64,000 nt of DNA from Hippasteria phrygiana (GCA_037893225.1 JAZGUH010000141.1:682001-746000); one strand, 5' to 3'. Shown: positions 31,437 through 44,229, numbered from the stretch's first letter. Numbers and translations: made by a program. The notes: generated by a model not told the origin, from the sequence alone.

Positions 31437-34400
31437 GGCACCGTACTGTTCTGTCTTTGCCTATAATTCGAACGTTCTCAGGTAAAAAACGTAATTTTCT
31501 AAACCGCCTATGAGCGCTGGTTTGAGGTTGCCACTCTTGCCCTCTATCGGCGGTTGCAAGAAACGTAACCGAAGCGACGAAAATTTCGCAATTTCCAACC
31601 TTCGATTTTCACAAGTGCAAGCGTTGCTGCTGGCAACAAATGGAATATTCATCTGCGTCGCAAAAGGTGTTGATTAGAAAGAAAAGTAAGTTGCCACCAA
31701 AAACCACGAAGGGAGTTGAAAGCTACGACTTTTGGCCCACGGCCTATAAATGCATGTAGACTCAACTGAATGACCCAATGAGCCTCGGAGAGGCCTTAGA
31801 CATTATATATTGTAAATGTTTGGAAATGTTGGAAATGTTGTTAATTAGTTAAATCAAACGTTACAAGAAAATCGCTGAGCATATTTGACTCACGTAATTT
31901 TTACTGCATAGGCCTAAATGTATTTATGATGGTAAATTTTTTTCTGAAAAATAATTTCCCTCAAGAATTCTGGTTATTTGGTGTCAGCAATAAGAACGGT
32001 TTTATTGTACGCGGCTTTACGATTTTGCCGAATGCGAATTAGGCCCATTGCGAACAATAGACGGGTTTTAGATTACGCAGACGATATTTACAGAGGAAAA
32101 TGGCATTTCGGCAATCCCTCTTCCCTGTGAAGGCAAATTAAATTATGATCAATTTACAAGGAGAAGAGGCCAAAGTGAAGCAAAGCCACAGCGGGTTGGA
32201 TTGAATGCATCATCTCTTGGGAGCGGAGTGCCTGTTGTCATCGTTTAGGCGAAAGCGCGGGAAAAATATCATCGGATCGCGGGGTTTTGGCGGGCTTTTT
32301 TTATTATGATTCCTGATTGGCTCTAATGAACGAGCGGCGATCACTGCAAACTAAAATGAAGGAAAATGCTATTAAGGGGAGATCTTTGCCTCGAGGTGGC
32401 CCTATCCCTCTGTTGACTTGCCGGTAATAAGCTTCATCTTCTTCGCGAGCCACCGTTATGAGAGAGTTTGCGCGTCTGGCAAATCAGTGTTGCAGGGAGC
32501 ATGGCTTGTAGGTATCCACGGGTAAGCCACGGGTGCCTATAGCTCCGAGCTAAACTGTGGGTCTTTATGCTACGATAAAGCCCTGTACGGTTAATGCAAG
32601 TCTATGACTAATATGCAGTATTATAGCCAATAGACTACTGGGACTTTGGGAAACTAACCAATAATGAAAAAAGACTGAAGAAATTTCCTTGCTGTGAGAT
32701 ACGGAGTCCGAGTATTGGGCGCGATGATTCTGATGCGCTGTGACACGGGCGGTACGCTTCAAACGACGGCCACTGAACTTTCTTTAATAACAAACGCGGC
32801 GCAATCCCGTCAGCAGAGTGGAAAAGCGTGTACTTGCAAATTATGATCACTGTCAAAAATCTCCGAGCTGTGAACGGGGATTGTTGGCGGGAATTGACAA
32901 ACTTGGCCTGGAGAAAAGATGGGGTTGGTTTGGTTTGTTGTTTCGATTCATTCGGCAAGTCCATGATTGATCAAACACAAATTCGTCATGCCACATGTAA
33001 GGCCAAAAAAAACATGTTTACCGTCCTTGCTCGCTTCCTTCTTCAGAGCTGCCTTTTTTGCCTTTTCTTCAAAGAGAATCCCGGAGAATAAAAAGGGAAA
33101 AGAGGAAATACCTCTAAGTCGATCTGTTGCATGCTTAAATCTATTCTGGTGGACTCTGTTGTCAGCAGAAGCCATCTTTGAAAATAAGGTGACAATCTGC
33201 CTGGCAGGAATTTTTTTATTAAAGAACCCCTCCCGTTTTTCAAAAAGACATGACGCCAAACATGTTTTTCTGCATAAAGTTACTCGTTTTCTTCTGTAAC
33301 TATAGTCAATTCGGTGTATATTGCTATCTATGCCTATGAATTCAATGTACAGGCGCTGGAAATGCCGACATTTTACTGCAGGCATGATTCGAGAACCCGC
33401 TGAAGCCAGTCGGGCCCACGGCAAAGTTTATGCGTCTATGTGATTGAATAGCGAGATTTCGTGATTCAAATTAAGCAGTATGGGGAGAAAAAAGAACATC
33501 CATCACCGAGTCGGTCCGGGTGTGACCGTGCGGGCACGGCGGCCTCAAAGCCAGGGCGACTTGCTCGTGTCGAGGCCCGCTCATGACCATTACCCGGACA
33601 GGTTCTCCCAACAGCGCCAAACAAGACTAGATAAGTGCACGGAGTAAAGACATTAGCTGGGTGAATTAGGCCGCTCGCATTCAAACTGGCAATTGTTGGC
33701 GGGAGGAAAACTTGGCCTAATGAAGAAAACGCGCCCATCCATCAATTGTAATTTAATATTGGATGATTTCTACGGTAAACGGCAAAATAAATGCTGCGCA
33801 GTCTGTAGAGCCAGCTAATTGAAAAGCGAAAAGGCCCGGGAGCCCACGCGCGGCTGGCTATGGGCCTAATGTTATACATATTAGGATAGGAACGAGCGTG
33901 GTGGCCGGCTTTTGTGTTACGTCGTGTTGGAGCACAGGAATACACTTGTATACAATATTAGCCCAGAGTGGTTTGTTGCTCCGAAGAAAGGGTTATGACA
34001 GAGTCGTTTTCATTGGTCAGTGGATGTGAATTCAGCGTAACAGATTTGATACCCGGTACGCAAACCAATGACAATGGCACAGCATGGTTTAATCAAGGAG
34101 GCGTTGACTCATCGAGTGAATGCACAATATCCACAACGGACATCAAAACTTTACCTGGTTGGTACCATTGATCCCACCAATCAATGATCAAATTCTCTCC
34201 TACATATATACACGAGTACATGCAGTGTGAAGTTTAGGTTAATCTAAATGGAACCGGGAAGAACAAAATTGACCAATCATTGAAAGTTTAGCTGAACAAC
34301 TAAGTCATACATAGCCTAGGCCCTACGGTACTTTGTGATTGGACATTACAAGAGAAAAAATGGCAGCTATATGTTTGCTTATAATGACAACTTACCAACA

Positions 34401-34655
34401 TCATGCTAATTATCTTCTCGATGAGTCACACCAAAGCGATTGAGTTATGAATGATATTCCCTGACAATTAGAATGCATTTATGGTTGAACGTTTCCCCGT
34501 TCAAAAACCTTTGGAATGTTTAAACTACGGGAATTCTTATAACGTGTTAAAAACGCACACTGTCGTAATCTAGGAGAAAATGTCAGGCACAAAACAATCT
34601 ATATAATCACGATTTCTTCATTATAGTGTATCCACAGTAGACATTTGGGGTACAG
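31437..34655. other. Long unique stretch, candidate regulatory DNA
   Basis: No coding exon accepted. 32050-32480 and 33480-33940 are unique and more GC-rich, with GTAATAAGC at 32424-32432. The overlapping frames at 32948-33424 are on opposite strands and neither looks real. TAGGCCTA at 31909-31916. Confidence 0.35.
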
Positions 34656-34735
34656 TGGACATAATTGGAAGCTGCTATTTGAGTAAATACAAAAAAGGTT
34701 TATTCTACTCAAATGTCGCCCTCCTATTGTGTCCA
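34656..34735. mobile_element. Diverged hairpin element
   Basis: TGGACATAATTGGAAG...TATTTGAGTA pairs imperfectly with TACTCAAATGTCGCCCTCC...TGTGTCCA. The GCCCTCCTATTGTGTCC block is shared with 31308-31436. Confidence 0.65.
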
Positions 34736-35546
34736 TCATTATCTCAAGAAGGCCAATAGAGAAGTGACTTTTTTCATATGTAGAAGCCAGAAGTAGACAC
34801 TTTGTACTTTCACTGTCACTGAATTTAAATAACAAGACCTACCCTCATAGAGGGTGCCATGTGCGCAGTTTCTTAATAACCAGAAGGCTATGATTATATA
34901 ACCACCAAATTTATTGATGTCATTATATTATGAATCATTTTTGTTACGTTAGTTTTGCTACCATTATTTCTAGTACCGGTACTCAACCATAATTGAGTTT
35001 CAGTTGGAAATTTGCATGCAGACACAGTGACAACAACCTTTTTCAACCGTTATTTTGCTAAAAATCAAACATTTTTGTTATACAGCCTTTCGCCTAAAAA
35101 CCGAGAAAATAAAATTATGGGTCTGACGTCAAGTCAGAAGTTTTGGAGTGAACTTCCTAAAACTATATAGACATTCAAAAGGTTGAAACAAAAAAATGTG
35201 GTTTGTGAATAACTGCTCGCTAACACTCCATCCAATCTCCCCGGTACTATAGTCGGTGCGTCGCGTCGCGTCACGTCACGTCGCTGCGGTGTGGGCGGGT
35301 GCAAGACTCACGGCAAGGCGCGTCAGCTCGGCAAGTGCCCGGTCTAAAACGTTTCCCTAATGCGCGTTTTATTGATGAGCTCACAATTAGACTGGAGTAG
35401 TCTGAAGTGCCCCTATTATCTGGCCGCCATTAAATGTCTACACGAACCGTTTTAGACCCGGCTGGCTAGGACAATAAATCAGTCAAACCAATTCTTTTGT
35501 ATATAGTTATGGGGAAAATGGTTCAAAATCAGAAAATGGCGAACGC
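34736..35546. other. Non-coding stretch with small repeats
   Basis: TACCGGTA at 34974-34981. Pentamer run of CGTCG/CGTCA at about 35259-35284. CCGGTCTAAAACG (about 35340) and CGTTTTAGACCCGG (about 35448) are inverted and may bound a 120-bp element. Confidence 0.45.
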
Positions 35547-36006
35547 TTAAAGGTAGTATCCATCATTTGCTTTTGCTGTAATTTGTAGAAATAAATGGAT
35601 TGGGGTTAGTATTTTAGGGCCTATAGGGTGCTTGCAAATACTGAAACACTGACCTGTTTAAAGCTTTGTGTGCATACATGCTGGGAAAACCGTAGTCTGC
35701 GTAGAGAGAGAAACAAATATGTTCTAGTAGTCTGGTTTCCCGACCATAGGCCTACTTTAGACAAAACGGAGCAATTTATAGACGTCAGGGAATTATCAGC
35801 AACTGGACTATTTCCAACGATAGTCGGCCGACAATCGTTGGAAAATGATATAAATTTCCACTTTTCTTGAAAACGGCAGCACACCAGGTGCCATGATTTC
35901 AAAGGATGCTTGAGACTGCTATTTACTTTGTCTCGCACTGTATTTCGTAAATAAATAATTCAGTAGTTTCTTTTTTATGTTTGCAAATGATGTATACTCC
36001 CTTTAA
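35547..36006 (+). mobile_element. MITE family M1, copy D (complete, best ends)
   Basis: TTAAAGGTAGTATCCATCAT at the left matches the inverted right end (TTAAAGGGAGTATACATCAT). It is 460 bp. The central CGATAGTCGGCCGACAATCG-type palindrome is at about 35813-35846. Two insertions relative to other copies carry TAGGGCCTA and TAGGCCTA (35747-35754). Confidence 0.85.
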
Positions 36007-36173
36007 AAGACCTGGTCACTATTCTGCTCGTGAATATGTTGGTTAATGGCAGTAATCTGTTTTCAGCTCGGCTGTTGTATAACTATAGCAAAATACACGT
36101 TTGCGAGTTGGCTGCCCGCTAGATGGCTGTGTTGGTTGGTCGGTTGATTGGACTGTTGGTTGGGTTAATATGC

Positions 36174-36330
36174 TGTTCGGTGGTCGAGTGGTAAGACATC
36201 TGCACTAGAAAGCAGGAGGACGTGGGTTCGAGTCCCACCCGAGTGATTTTTTTCCAAATAATCTTTTGGGACAACACTGAGTATACAGTGTTTATAAAAT
36301 ACGTCGGTGAAGGGCAAAACCCAATATTTA
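36174..36330 (+). mobile_element. tRNA-derived SINE with intact Pol III boxes
   Basis: A 73-nt tRNA-like head (36174-36246) has consensus A box TGGTCGAGTGG (36181-36191) and B box GGTTCGAGTCC (36225-36235), a perfect T arm and a wobble-rich acceptor. The anticodon stem CTGC/GCAG closes an 8-nt loop, which argues against a working tRNA. The 3' body ends with a 29-bp block (36300-36328) shared with 40720-40748. Confidence 0.75.
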
Positions 36331-36670
36331 ATATGCTGTTTATTATGCTGGTTAATTAACTAATTGACACTGTTGCAAGTTGATTGATATACTTCTAACC
36401 TACAGTTTTGCTGTTGTGGTTGTATTGTGCCACACCACCACCACGAAACACCTGTCTGGGGTCCATATTTCATAACTAAACCGTGGAGGAAAACAGCAGG
36501 GCTAACGGCATGGCATGCCGCAGGCGTGCGCTACCCGTGCGCTACCCGTGGGACAAATACCGGTCTATGTCAACAATAGCTTATTGTTCAGAAATATGCT
36601 ACTTCCATGGTGAAATAAGAATAGGCCTAAAATATTCCGTGTGATTTGCTAAACCATGAATCTTACCTCC

Positions 36671-36781
36671 AGCCTGGGATATTTCTAGGGTCACTTGCTC
36701 CACTGGTGCTTCAAGACTCCGAGATTTTGTACCTGCCGAGTCGTGGAATTCGTAGAACTTTTCCTTTCCGCTCCGAGTTGA
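36671..36781 (-). CDS. Weak candidate coding exon
   Basis: On the minus strand a frame reading GKEKFYEFHDSAGTKSRSLE and on to ISQAG runs into a good donor (CTGGAG then GTAAGATTC at about 36665). The start is unclear, because no convincing acceptor precedes it within 80 bp. It is acidic/Ser-rich and I recognise no family. It may be chance. Confidence 0.22.
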
Positions 36782-36799
36782 ACCAGTGTGCAAGATGTG

Positions 36800-37418
36800 A
36801 AATCAAGACACACAAAGCTTCATTTCAGTCTGGCAACGTCTGTCACACAATACTCCACAGTATATGACCCACAATATACACAGTGAATGTCAGCATTAAG
36901 ACAGCATTGTTTTGAACACTCCTGAGGCATTACAGACATCTTTGTGTGAATACGATAGCATCGCTTGCACAGATAGCCTTTGGGAATCCGCCAAAATGTA
37001 CATGCCTAAGTACAAGATGGCGGAGGTCAGGTACAAGGGAAGGCGAACACAAAGACGGAAAGGCTGTGATTACAGTCCACACAGGAAATTCCCATTTTCT
37101 CAAAATAGCGAGTTACATCGTATTCCACAGAATTTGTACACACGATATTTGATGACGATGGGATAGTGACAATGATGAATTTGTGTATTACAATCTGGCT
37201 GTTGCATCCAATTAAAACACTCTCAAAATAAAGACAAGTGCATAGAAAATATTGTCAAGATACAAAGATATCTATTAAAAGATTTCTGCTCTCTGTGATG
37301 AATGGGCATGGTGCAAATGATGCGAATCTGATACAAAGCAAGTCTCGCATGCGCATGTTAGTGTTACGTATGGGACATTCAGTAACCCTCTTAAAACAAT
37401 TAAGATTTCAGTGTTTCT
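36800..37418. other. Non-coding stretch
   Basis: No supported gene. Confidence 0.4.
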
Positions 37419-37637
37419 AATAAGCCAGTTCTGTATCTCAGAGGTAAAAGGTTATTCTGGATAAAATTGCTGATGTAATGTCACGCCATGTTACGCGAAC
37501 GCCCATTCTGATTGAATTTAACACGTGCGCGTTGTGCGACCGGCTTTTGCGTTCACACTGCGCGCTAGGTCACGCGGGTCATTCGGGATAAAACATGATT
37601 GTGCACACGCGCAGTTGAAATACCGAACTGGCTTATT
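37419..37637. mobile_element. TIR element, AATAAGCCAGTTC ends
   Basis: AATAAGCCAGTTCTGTAT on the left and its near-perfect inverse on the right enclose a CpG-rich 219-bp core. A TCTA is present on both sides and may be the target duplication. Confidence 0.7.
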
Positions 37638-38389
37638 CTATTGTTGGGCAACTGCAAGGAGAATACCCATGTTATTAGTCCTTGGGATGTAATTAAAGAA
37701 AACTCGGTGGTTACGTATGGGACTGAAAGGGGACCTTCTCGTAGACTTATCCTACAAGTTAGTTTTATAACACATACCGGTAGATCTCATCAGATGATGT
37801 AGATATCGATAGACCTATGTATCGCGACAAAAATAATTGATGCAGTGAGCCGTGAATGTACTATTGCAGTCGAAAATTGTTCCTTTAATTTTTCGTATGG
37901 AGCTGTTCTGCTTTTTCTATGGTAAATTGTATAGGGCCTAAGTATGTCAATAAAATCCTGTTTCAAAAGTCCTTCATCACGCATGAATAAACATGTGGAT
38001 TTGGTCCACAGGTTTGGGGAGTTATTTGCGTGAGTTTGTTTTTGCATTCAATAGGGGACCTTTAACAATAGAGGACAATAGGAGGTCCCCGATTTCAGGC
38101 GTTTACACACTTGTGTGTATGTAAACTTTCGATTGCAACCGTAGATGAACATGGGTATGGACCCTGAGAATTAATCAACAATGTACGACAAAGTTTAGCT
38201 TAAAAAAGTCTATTTTGAAATTCTCCCATTTGCCCTGATGTTTATTAAAAAATTCCGAGGATTTTCTTTTAAAAATGGAATTTTGTCTTGACTAAGCCAA
38301 TTCTTTAAAGATATATTGCCGTGCTCTTCAACAGATTTTTCTTCGTCTCATGAATTTTCAAATTGCATATTACATAATAATATAGAACT
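37638..38389. other. Non-coding stretch
   Basis: No supported gene. TACCGGTA at 37775-37782. A small hairpin GGGGACCT...AGGTCCCC lies at about 38053-38089. Confidence 0.4.
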
Positions 38390-38560
38390 TTAAAGAGCAC
38401 ATATCCACTGTGATCAGAGTGCTGAAGGCGCTATACCCTGCTCATCGGGCCTATTCATCATTCATGGAACCTTCTCAGCTCCCTGGGGAGTATACAGTCC
38501 CGGCTGCAAGTTAAGCACATAGGCTAGTCAAAAACATAACTATCACTTCCCACTTTACTC
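38390..38560 (+). repeat. Uninterrupted relative of the 14.9-kb repeat
   Basis: AAGGCGCTATACCCTGCTCATCGGGCC, CCTTCTCAGCTCC and TACAGTCCCGGCTGC run continuously. It defines the empty site of the SINE at 15.0 kb. Confidence 0.65.
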
Positions 38561-38719
38561 CAGCATGGGTGGAGATTTCTTATTTAATCCTAGAGCAGCT
38601 TCATGCTTGAGCTGTGCATCGCTCCAAACATCGTTCGATAGTCTATGTAATTGAATCCGTGTCCTTTCTCTTCCGAACTGAAACCCCGCATGTCCTAAGC
38701 ACCGTTACAAACAGTTACT

Positions 38720-39120
38720 CAATAGGTACGTTTTTAGAAAAGAAAATCTTATAGCTTTGGTAATGTTCAAAACTACAAAAAAATTGTTTCAATTTGAAAG
38801 CTTTAAAACTGTTCACAAAGAAATATTTCCATCTGAAATGCTGTCCTGTTCGAGAACAGTTTATCTGAAGACCTCCCATAACGTCGTGGTTTACTTCGAT
38901 TTCAACACACGAAAAAGCACAAATGACCGTGCACAAAATCATTGTTAAAACAAAACTGCTTTTCACAATTTTCTCAATAATTTTACTCGAATTACGGATT
39001 GGGTACAAACTTTCACAGGTTTGTTATTTCATGTATATGCCGAATTACACACAGTCAAAAAAGTGTGTCGTCAACTCTACCAATGCTATATCATACATTT
39101 AAACTGCTTCTTACGGGCCT
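38720..39120 (-). repeat. Dispersed repeat family R, longest copy
   Basis: It matches 15440-15600 in reverse orientation (CAAACCTGTGAAAGTTTG at about 39008-39025 on the minus strand) and 8690-8890 in parts. Confidence 0.55.
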
Positions 39121-39623
39121 ATGCCAACGTCTATTTACGAAAAGCATTTGGTACAAGCTGGGGGAAAAGGAGGCGGGAATCGTTAACCGCCTCCCAATTT
39201 CAACAGATGTTCAACCAATTCCAAAATTGACTACATAGGTTCTAAAATTGTATGTTTCCGTCATGTGTTTTGGTCATGTACGTACGTGCACTGTTCTTTT
39301 AATACATGTACTTGGACGTGTTTATTTTCAAATATTGCACTAGAAAATCGTCGCCAAAAAGGGTCCGTTTTCAGTGTTTGCTTTGGAATATTTTTCAATT
39401 AAAATTGAAATATTTGAAGCATTGGTCTGGGGGATGGCCCCGACAGAGATTGGCACCGACGCACGTGCCTAGAGCCCCGTTTATCGGACCGGCTGAAAGG
39501 ACAAGGCGACAGGATCACACCGACGAGTTATGTTTGCTTTACGGCTCCCGTCTTTTTTGTCTAAACGGTGTGTTCACCTGAAGCCAAGATAAATCGTGTT
39601 GGGGGATGACACACAGGCCTAAT

Positions 39624-39651
39624 AGACACACACAAACACACACACACACAC
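39624..39651 (+). repeat. (AC)n microsatellite
   Basis: An AC run with one interruption. Confidence 0.9.
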
Positions 39652-40719
39652 CCAAAGAATGGTTTCAAGCCTGTCATCTCGACAAGCAAACCCAAGTAAA
39701 AAGCGTGGTTTGCTGCTGCTAATCTACGGAGCTGATGTGTGGCATCTCCGGTGGAGATGTTCTGCGGGCCAAGGGTAGCTAACTGGCCCATACAGTGCTA
39801 AGTCCCCCAGTAAACGTTTACACAGCCCGCGCGCTGAAGCTTCTGACCAAACTTGACGAACACGCTCCCCTCATTGTGACGACACGAGGCTGAGCCGATT
39901 GTGTTACCGTGCAACTCTCGGCCGGCCCCCGCCTATCGATCCCACATCAATTTGAATAGCGACTCGGTATTTGGCGTGCTGACGGCTCGAGGAGGCAATA
40001 TTTAGCGGCACATCCATCCGTGTGAGGCCCGGGCTACACTCTCTCCCAGATCAGGGCAAATCAAACCGGCGAATTCCTCACACACGCCTGCCATCGATTC
40101 GGTAACAGTTTAATGCTAATAGCTCCTGTGCTGCGATGAGACATAGGTGAGACATCACTGCCTCTGGGAACATGAGGCCTAGACGAGGAAACAAAAAATC
40201 ATGTCCCTGGTCTTTCGTGTATCCTGTCCAGGTGCAGCAATAAGGAAGTGGAGGAAAAGATATGCCCCTTACCTAAAATTAGAAAGAACGTTATTTTTGA
40301 GTTTTCACCGTGTGAAGTAGCCGACTCTAAAACACGAACTCTAAAAGTGGGTTATTAGAAGAACATGACATTTTAGGGGAATACCTAGCCTGTACAGGAG
40401 GAATCCTCAGACAGACAAGATGATTTAGTGCGGTCGGTGAGGTGTGAAAGATGTTCAAGATCTGTGAGGATCATTGTGATCACACTTCACATGGTGGTTC
40501 CGAAAAAATCTCTCTAGTTGTACCGTACCACCACGCAATGCCCCAAATCACATTTGAACCAAAACGGTTTATGTCGGGTCTGAAAGTTGGATTTGTTACC
40601 AAAATGTAACAGCGCAGTTAAAAATGTTGTTATAATTTCAGAAAATCACCCTTAAAAGTTTAGTTATCTTCCAAGAAATCAAGTTATTTCAAGATGGAAT
40701 TTGCGTCGGGGTGACGTAT
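39652..40719. other. Unique, GC-richer stretch
   Basis: 39790-40180 is unique CpG-containing DNA with no accepted exon; it could be regulatory. Confidence 0.35.
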
Positions 40720-41085
40720 TACGTCGGTGAAGGGCAAAACCCAATATTGCATTTATTCCAATTCCTTAAAATAAGGCCAGAATTAACGCCGCTCCAAGCT
40801 AGGTTGATCAGAAGGTGCACCCAGGGGCCAATATCACGAAGCTACCAAGTACAACAAATGCTTAGCAGTAAGTCTTACTCGGTTAAAAACCGTGGGTTAC
40901 CAGGTACAACTCTATGACATTTTCATGCCAATACAACAGCTGAATACCAGTCACAAACAAAATAATACATCACATGAAAGTTTGGTTGGCATTCCAGTTC
41001 TTACCAAAGAAGACTTCTCATGTTAAGCAGATGTTTGTGCTAACTATCAAATGGTAGACTTTTGTAACAAAGGGGGCCAGACCGT
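40720..41085 (+). repeat. SINE-tail block plus CTGCTTAGCA-type repeat
   Basis: 40720-40748 is identical over 29 bp to the 3' part of the 36.2-kb SINE. From 40824 (GGGGCCAATATCACGAAGCT) to 41085 is a copy of the repeat also seen at 16755-16975 and 57225-57425. Confidence 0.6.
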
Positions 41086-43654
41086 ATCCCCCAAATCTCC
41101 AAAAAGCAGTGAGACTTTGGATACATTCTGATCTCTCAGTTAAGCCGCATCTCATCATCAATCCTTTAATACGTGATGTCCGTCAATATTCCACAGAAAC
41201 TGATATCATAGGCCTATCTGTTTTTACTTTTCAATTTTCCTCTTTTAAAAGCTCAGTTCAAATTGATTTGATAATTATGTGACATAGCCAAAGCTATCAT
41301 CTTATAAACTGATGAAATTATGAAATAGAAAATCTAATAAATTCTGAATTTTATACAGCTTGATTTTTTCTTTTTTTGGAGGTAAATTAATGCATCGAAT
41401 ACGTATGCAATTTCATTTGAATTGCTCAAAATAGGACGATGGTGCGTTTGCGTGGAGGTCTTGAAAGAATTCATCTTCATCATTCCAGACTATCTTCAGA
41501 CAGACAAGTCTTCCAAAAACCCTATTATAGGCCTAATCCCTTCTGAAAGATTTTTTTGCCGAGTGGAAAACTGTTTGCTGTTTAGCTTTAATATTTACAA
41601 GATGTATACCTTTGACCTTGCCATGCTGTTGCCTTAACCTTGACCTTTAACCTGTAAAGACTATGCAATAATTTATTTTAGTAACCGAAACCCATAACGA
41701 CATAAATCGTAATGTGAACTTTTATGGTGAAGAATATTAATATAGCGCTGCAATGGCGCTCAATAGGTTGGCACGCATGCTCACAACTAAGCCGTGGATA
41801 GGCGCAAAAGGATCACCGTGGCGTAACCATCAAAAGACGTTTGATGTCAAGGGTCAGCAGACAAACCCGGCAAGTGTCTTTCCTTGCACTTGACAATATC
41901 TGCAAATGGGGGAAATGCTGATTACAAATAAATGTGGCAATTCGCGCCAAAAAGCCGCAACGAGCGACCGGGGAAAGCTCACCTTTCTGTGACCCCGTCA
42001 GATATGGCTGGCGCTATTATGTTCACGGCCGGCCGGGCTGAAAACCTATCGCAGCTGTTGGGACATGAATTTGGCGATGTTTTGAGGTTTTGACATTGAT
42101 ATATTCAGTGGCTTTCTGTTCGTGAGAACAAAAATAACTTTTGAAGACAAACGCCACTACATTATTTCGATCTTAGTCCTACAGTTTGTGATAAAAATGT
42201 ATCGAAAAAATATGCGTTGTCTTTGGGGCGTTTCAGACCATAGTAAACATGATGCACAAATTCAATGCCGTATGAAAAGGGGCTTCAGCCAAAAATAAAT
42301 ATCACAACAGTTCTTTTAATAACAGAGACGAAAAGCGCAATCAGTCAGAATTTAAGGTCATCTACCAAACTTCGTTTTGTAAACACTTCTGATAGCCAAA
42401 TCATTGTATTGTGGTGTGAACGGAATCCGAATTTTGTTAACTGGAGAAAATCAACACAGACCTTTTAAATCAAATTTCGAGGAAAAGGCATTTTGTTGCT
42501 GATATTCTTCCGCCCGCATCATTGTCAAGCTTTCTCGTTACTGCCATCATCATCGTATCTCCATAAGAGTTATCTTTAGTTCTTGGCGCCAAAAATAGAC
42601 GATTGTACTTCAATAGAGGGCGCTACTATTGCCTCCCTTGAGGAATATTATGCCCACGAAATGAAAGAAAACCCCAAAAAAGTTGCTCGATATTTAGTTG
42701 CACATCCAAAGAAAAGGATGTGTCACGGCTGATGGGGGAGATCGAGTGGCCGGGTCGCAATGAATCGTCGCAATTGTCTTGACAAAGGCGAGCGGAGGAA
42801 GTACGCCAGCAGCACCGCTGACTCACCCGGGCGATTCAAGCGATGCCTTGCAGTCTTAACAACGCCCCGTGCCCCGTGCCCCCGAGCATGTCTCAGGAGA
42901 GATGTTAATATCTTTTACCCCTCCTTTCCTCCAGGTAATAAGCAGGCTCTTGAAGATATTGATGGACCAGTAAAAATCTATACCCAAGAGAAGACGAAAC
43001 AGTTTTTTGTTGTAATCGTGCGTCTTTATTTATGAAAATCCAAAACGGCTTTGAAGAAAACGTAACTGGACACAACGCCCTCAAGCGACGAGAGATAGCC
43101 GGGTCAGCCACTCATTTTGACGCCTTCTCATTAATCGCACTTATAACCTGAATTACAATTTAACACTGGTATTTTCTGAATTGATATGATTTCATACTTC
43201 AACCATCCCCATTTATCTAATTACAGATTTCAGCTTACTGCTTTTCAGCAAAGAGTCGGTGTCCAACACTGGGAAAGTTTGAACGAATAGAAACAGCCGC
43301 GGCGGTAACTCTTTATGTTGCAGCTAATCATCGCCTTGGTATGCAGATGACTGTAACATATTTATGCCATTCTGGTTTTTCAACATTTTACGTACGTCTC
43401 GCAGACCTGTATGTATGCAAAAAACATGCAGGAAAAGACACTTACATCAGAAGCTGGCTTCTTAAACAATAAATAACTTAACAAACAAATAAATAACAAT
43501 TTCATATACAATTATTAGTTTGGTCTTGAGTTACATTACAAACTATATATGCTGTGGATGCATTGCAAGTGCAATCAAATAAGATATCATATATTCGGTG
43601 CTACAAATTTAAATAATTGATAAGTTCATAACGGACAAGGAGCATACACGTACT
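41086..43654. other. Non-coding stretch
   Basis: No accepted exon. 42720-43130 is unique and GC-richer, with GTAATAAGC at 42935-42943. TAGGCCTA at 41209-41216 and 41528-41535. Confidence 0.35.
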
Positions 43655-43694
43655 ACACACTTACACACACACATACACACACACACACACACAG
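43655..43694 (+). repeat. (AC)n microsatellite
   Basis: An interrupted AC run that abuts the MITE at 43709. Confidence 0.9.
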
Positions 43695-43708
43695 TCATGT
43701 AAACGGGT

Positions 43709-43866
43709 GCAATCGTGGACCTCCCATTGTTCCTCTTTTGTTTATACTCTAACTTTTTCGGAAGGCCTCCCATTGGTTTTGTACACGATTTTCAATCGTG
43801 GACGTTAGGTCAAACGTGGACCCCTTTGTCTACGCCCGAATTCTTTTGTCCTAGGTCCACGATTGC
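43709..43866 (+). mobile_element. 14-bp-TIR MITE, copy 2
   Basis: GCAATCGTGGACCT at the left and its exact inverse at the right, 158 bp. The interior holds CACGATTTTCAATCGTG, which can pair with the ends. It is nearly identical to 44072-44229. The shared block extends from 43696 to 43884, so copies 2 and 3 probably arose by duplication rather than separate insertion. Confidence 0.88.
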
Positions 43867-44071
43867 CGGCATATACAAACTCACATGCACACACATACAC
43901 AGTCGTACTTCCCCAATACGTCCGAGGACAATGCTTTGTGTTTCCTATTGTTCCTTTAATATAACCAACCCCCATAGACTAAGCACGTATCCTTACGTTC
44001 GAGGACCGAAGTTTCAACAAAAGACTCTACGTTCGAGGAGATATATACAGTGCACGTACATGTAAACGGGT

Positions 44072-44229
44072 GCAATCGTGGACCTCCCATTGTTCCTCTT
44101 TTGTATATACTCTAACTTTTTCGGAAGGCCTCCCATTGGTTTTGTACACGATTTTCAATCGTGGACTTTAGGTCAAACGTGGACCCCTTTGTCTACGCCC
44201 GAATTCTTTTGTCCTAGGTCCACGATTGC
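44072..44229 (+). mobile_element. 14-bp-TIR MITE, copy 3
   Basis: Offset of 363 bp from copy 2, with only a few differences. It lies about 530 bp beyond the CA8-like stop codon, so it may fall in the 3' UTR or just downstream. Confidence 0.88.

Noticed and set aside
33043..33424. Opposed frames of 110 and 158 codons
   Set aside because: Lys/Phe-rich with no recognised motif on either strand; neither has exon-like boundaries.
36174..36246. Functional tRNA-Ser gene
   Set aside because: The boxes and T arm are good, but the anticodon loop has 8 nt, the acceptor is mostly wobble pairs, and the sequence continues into a SINE body shared with another locus.
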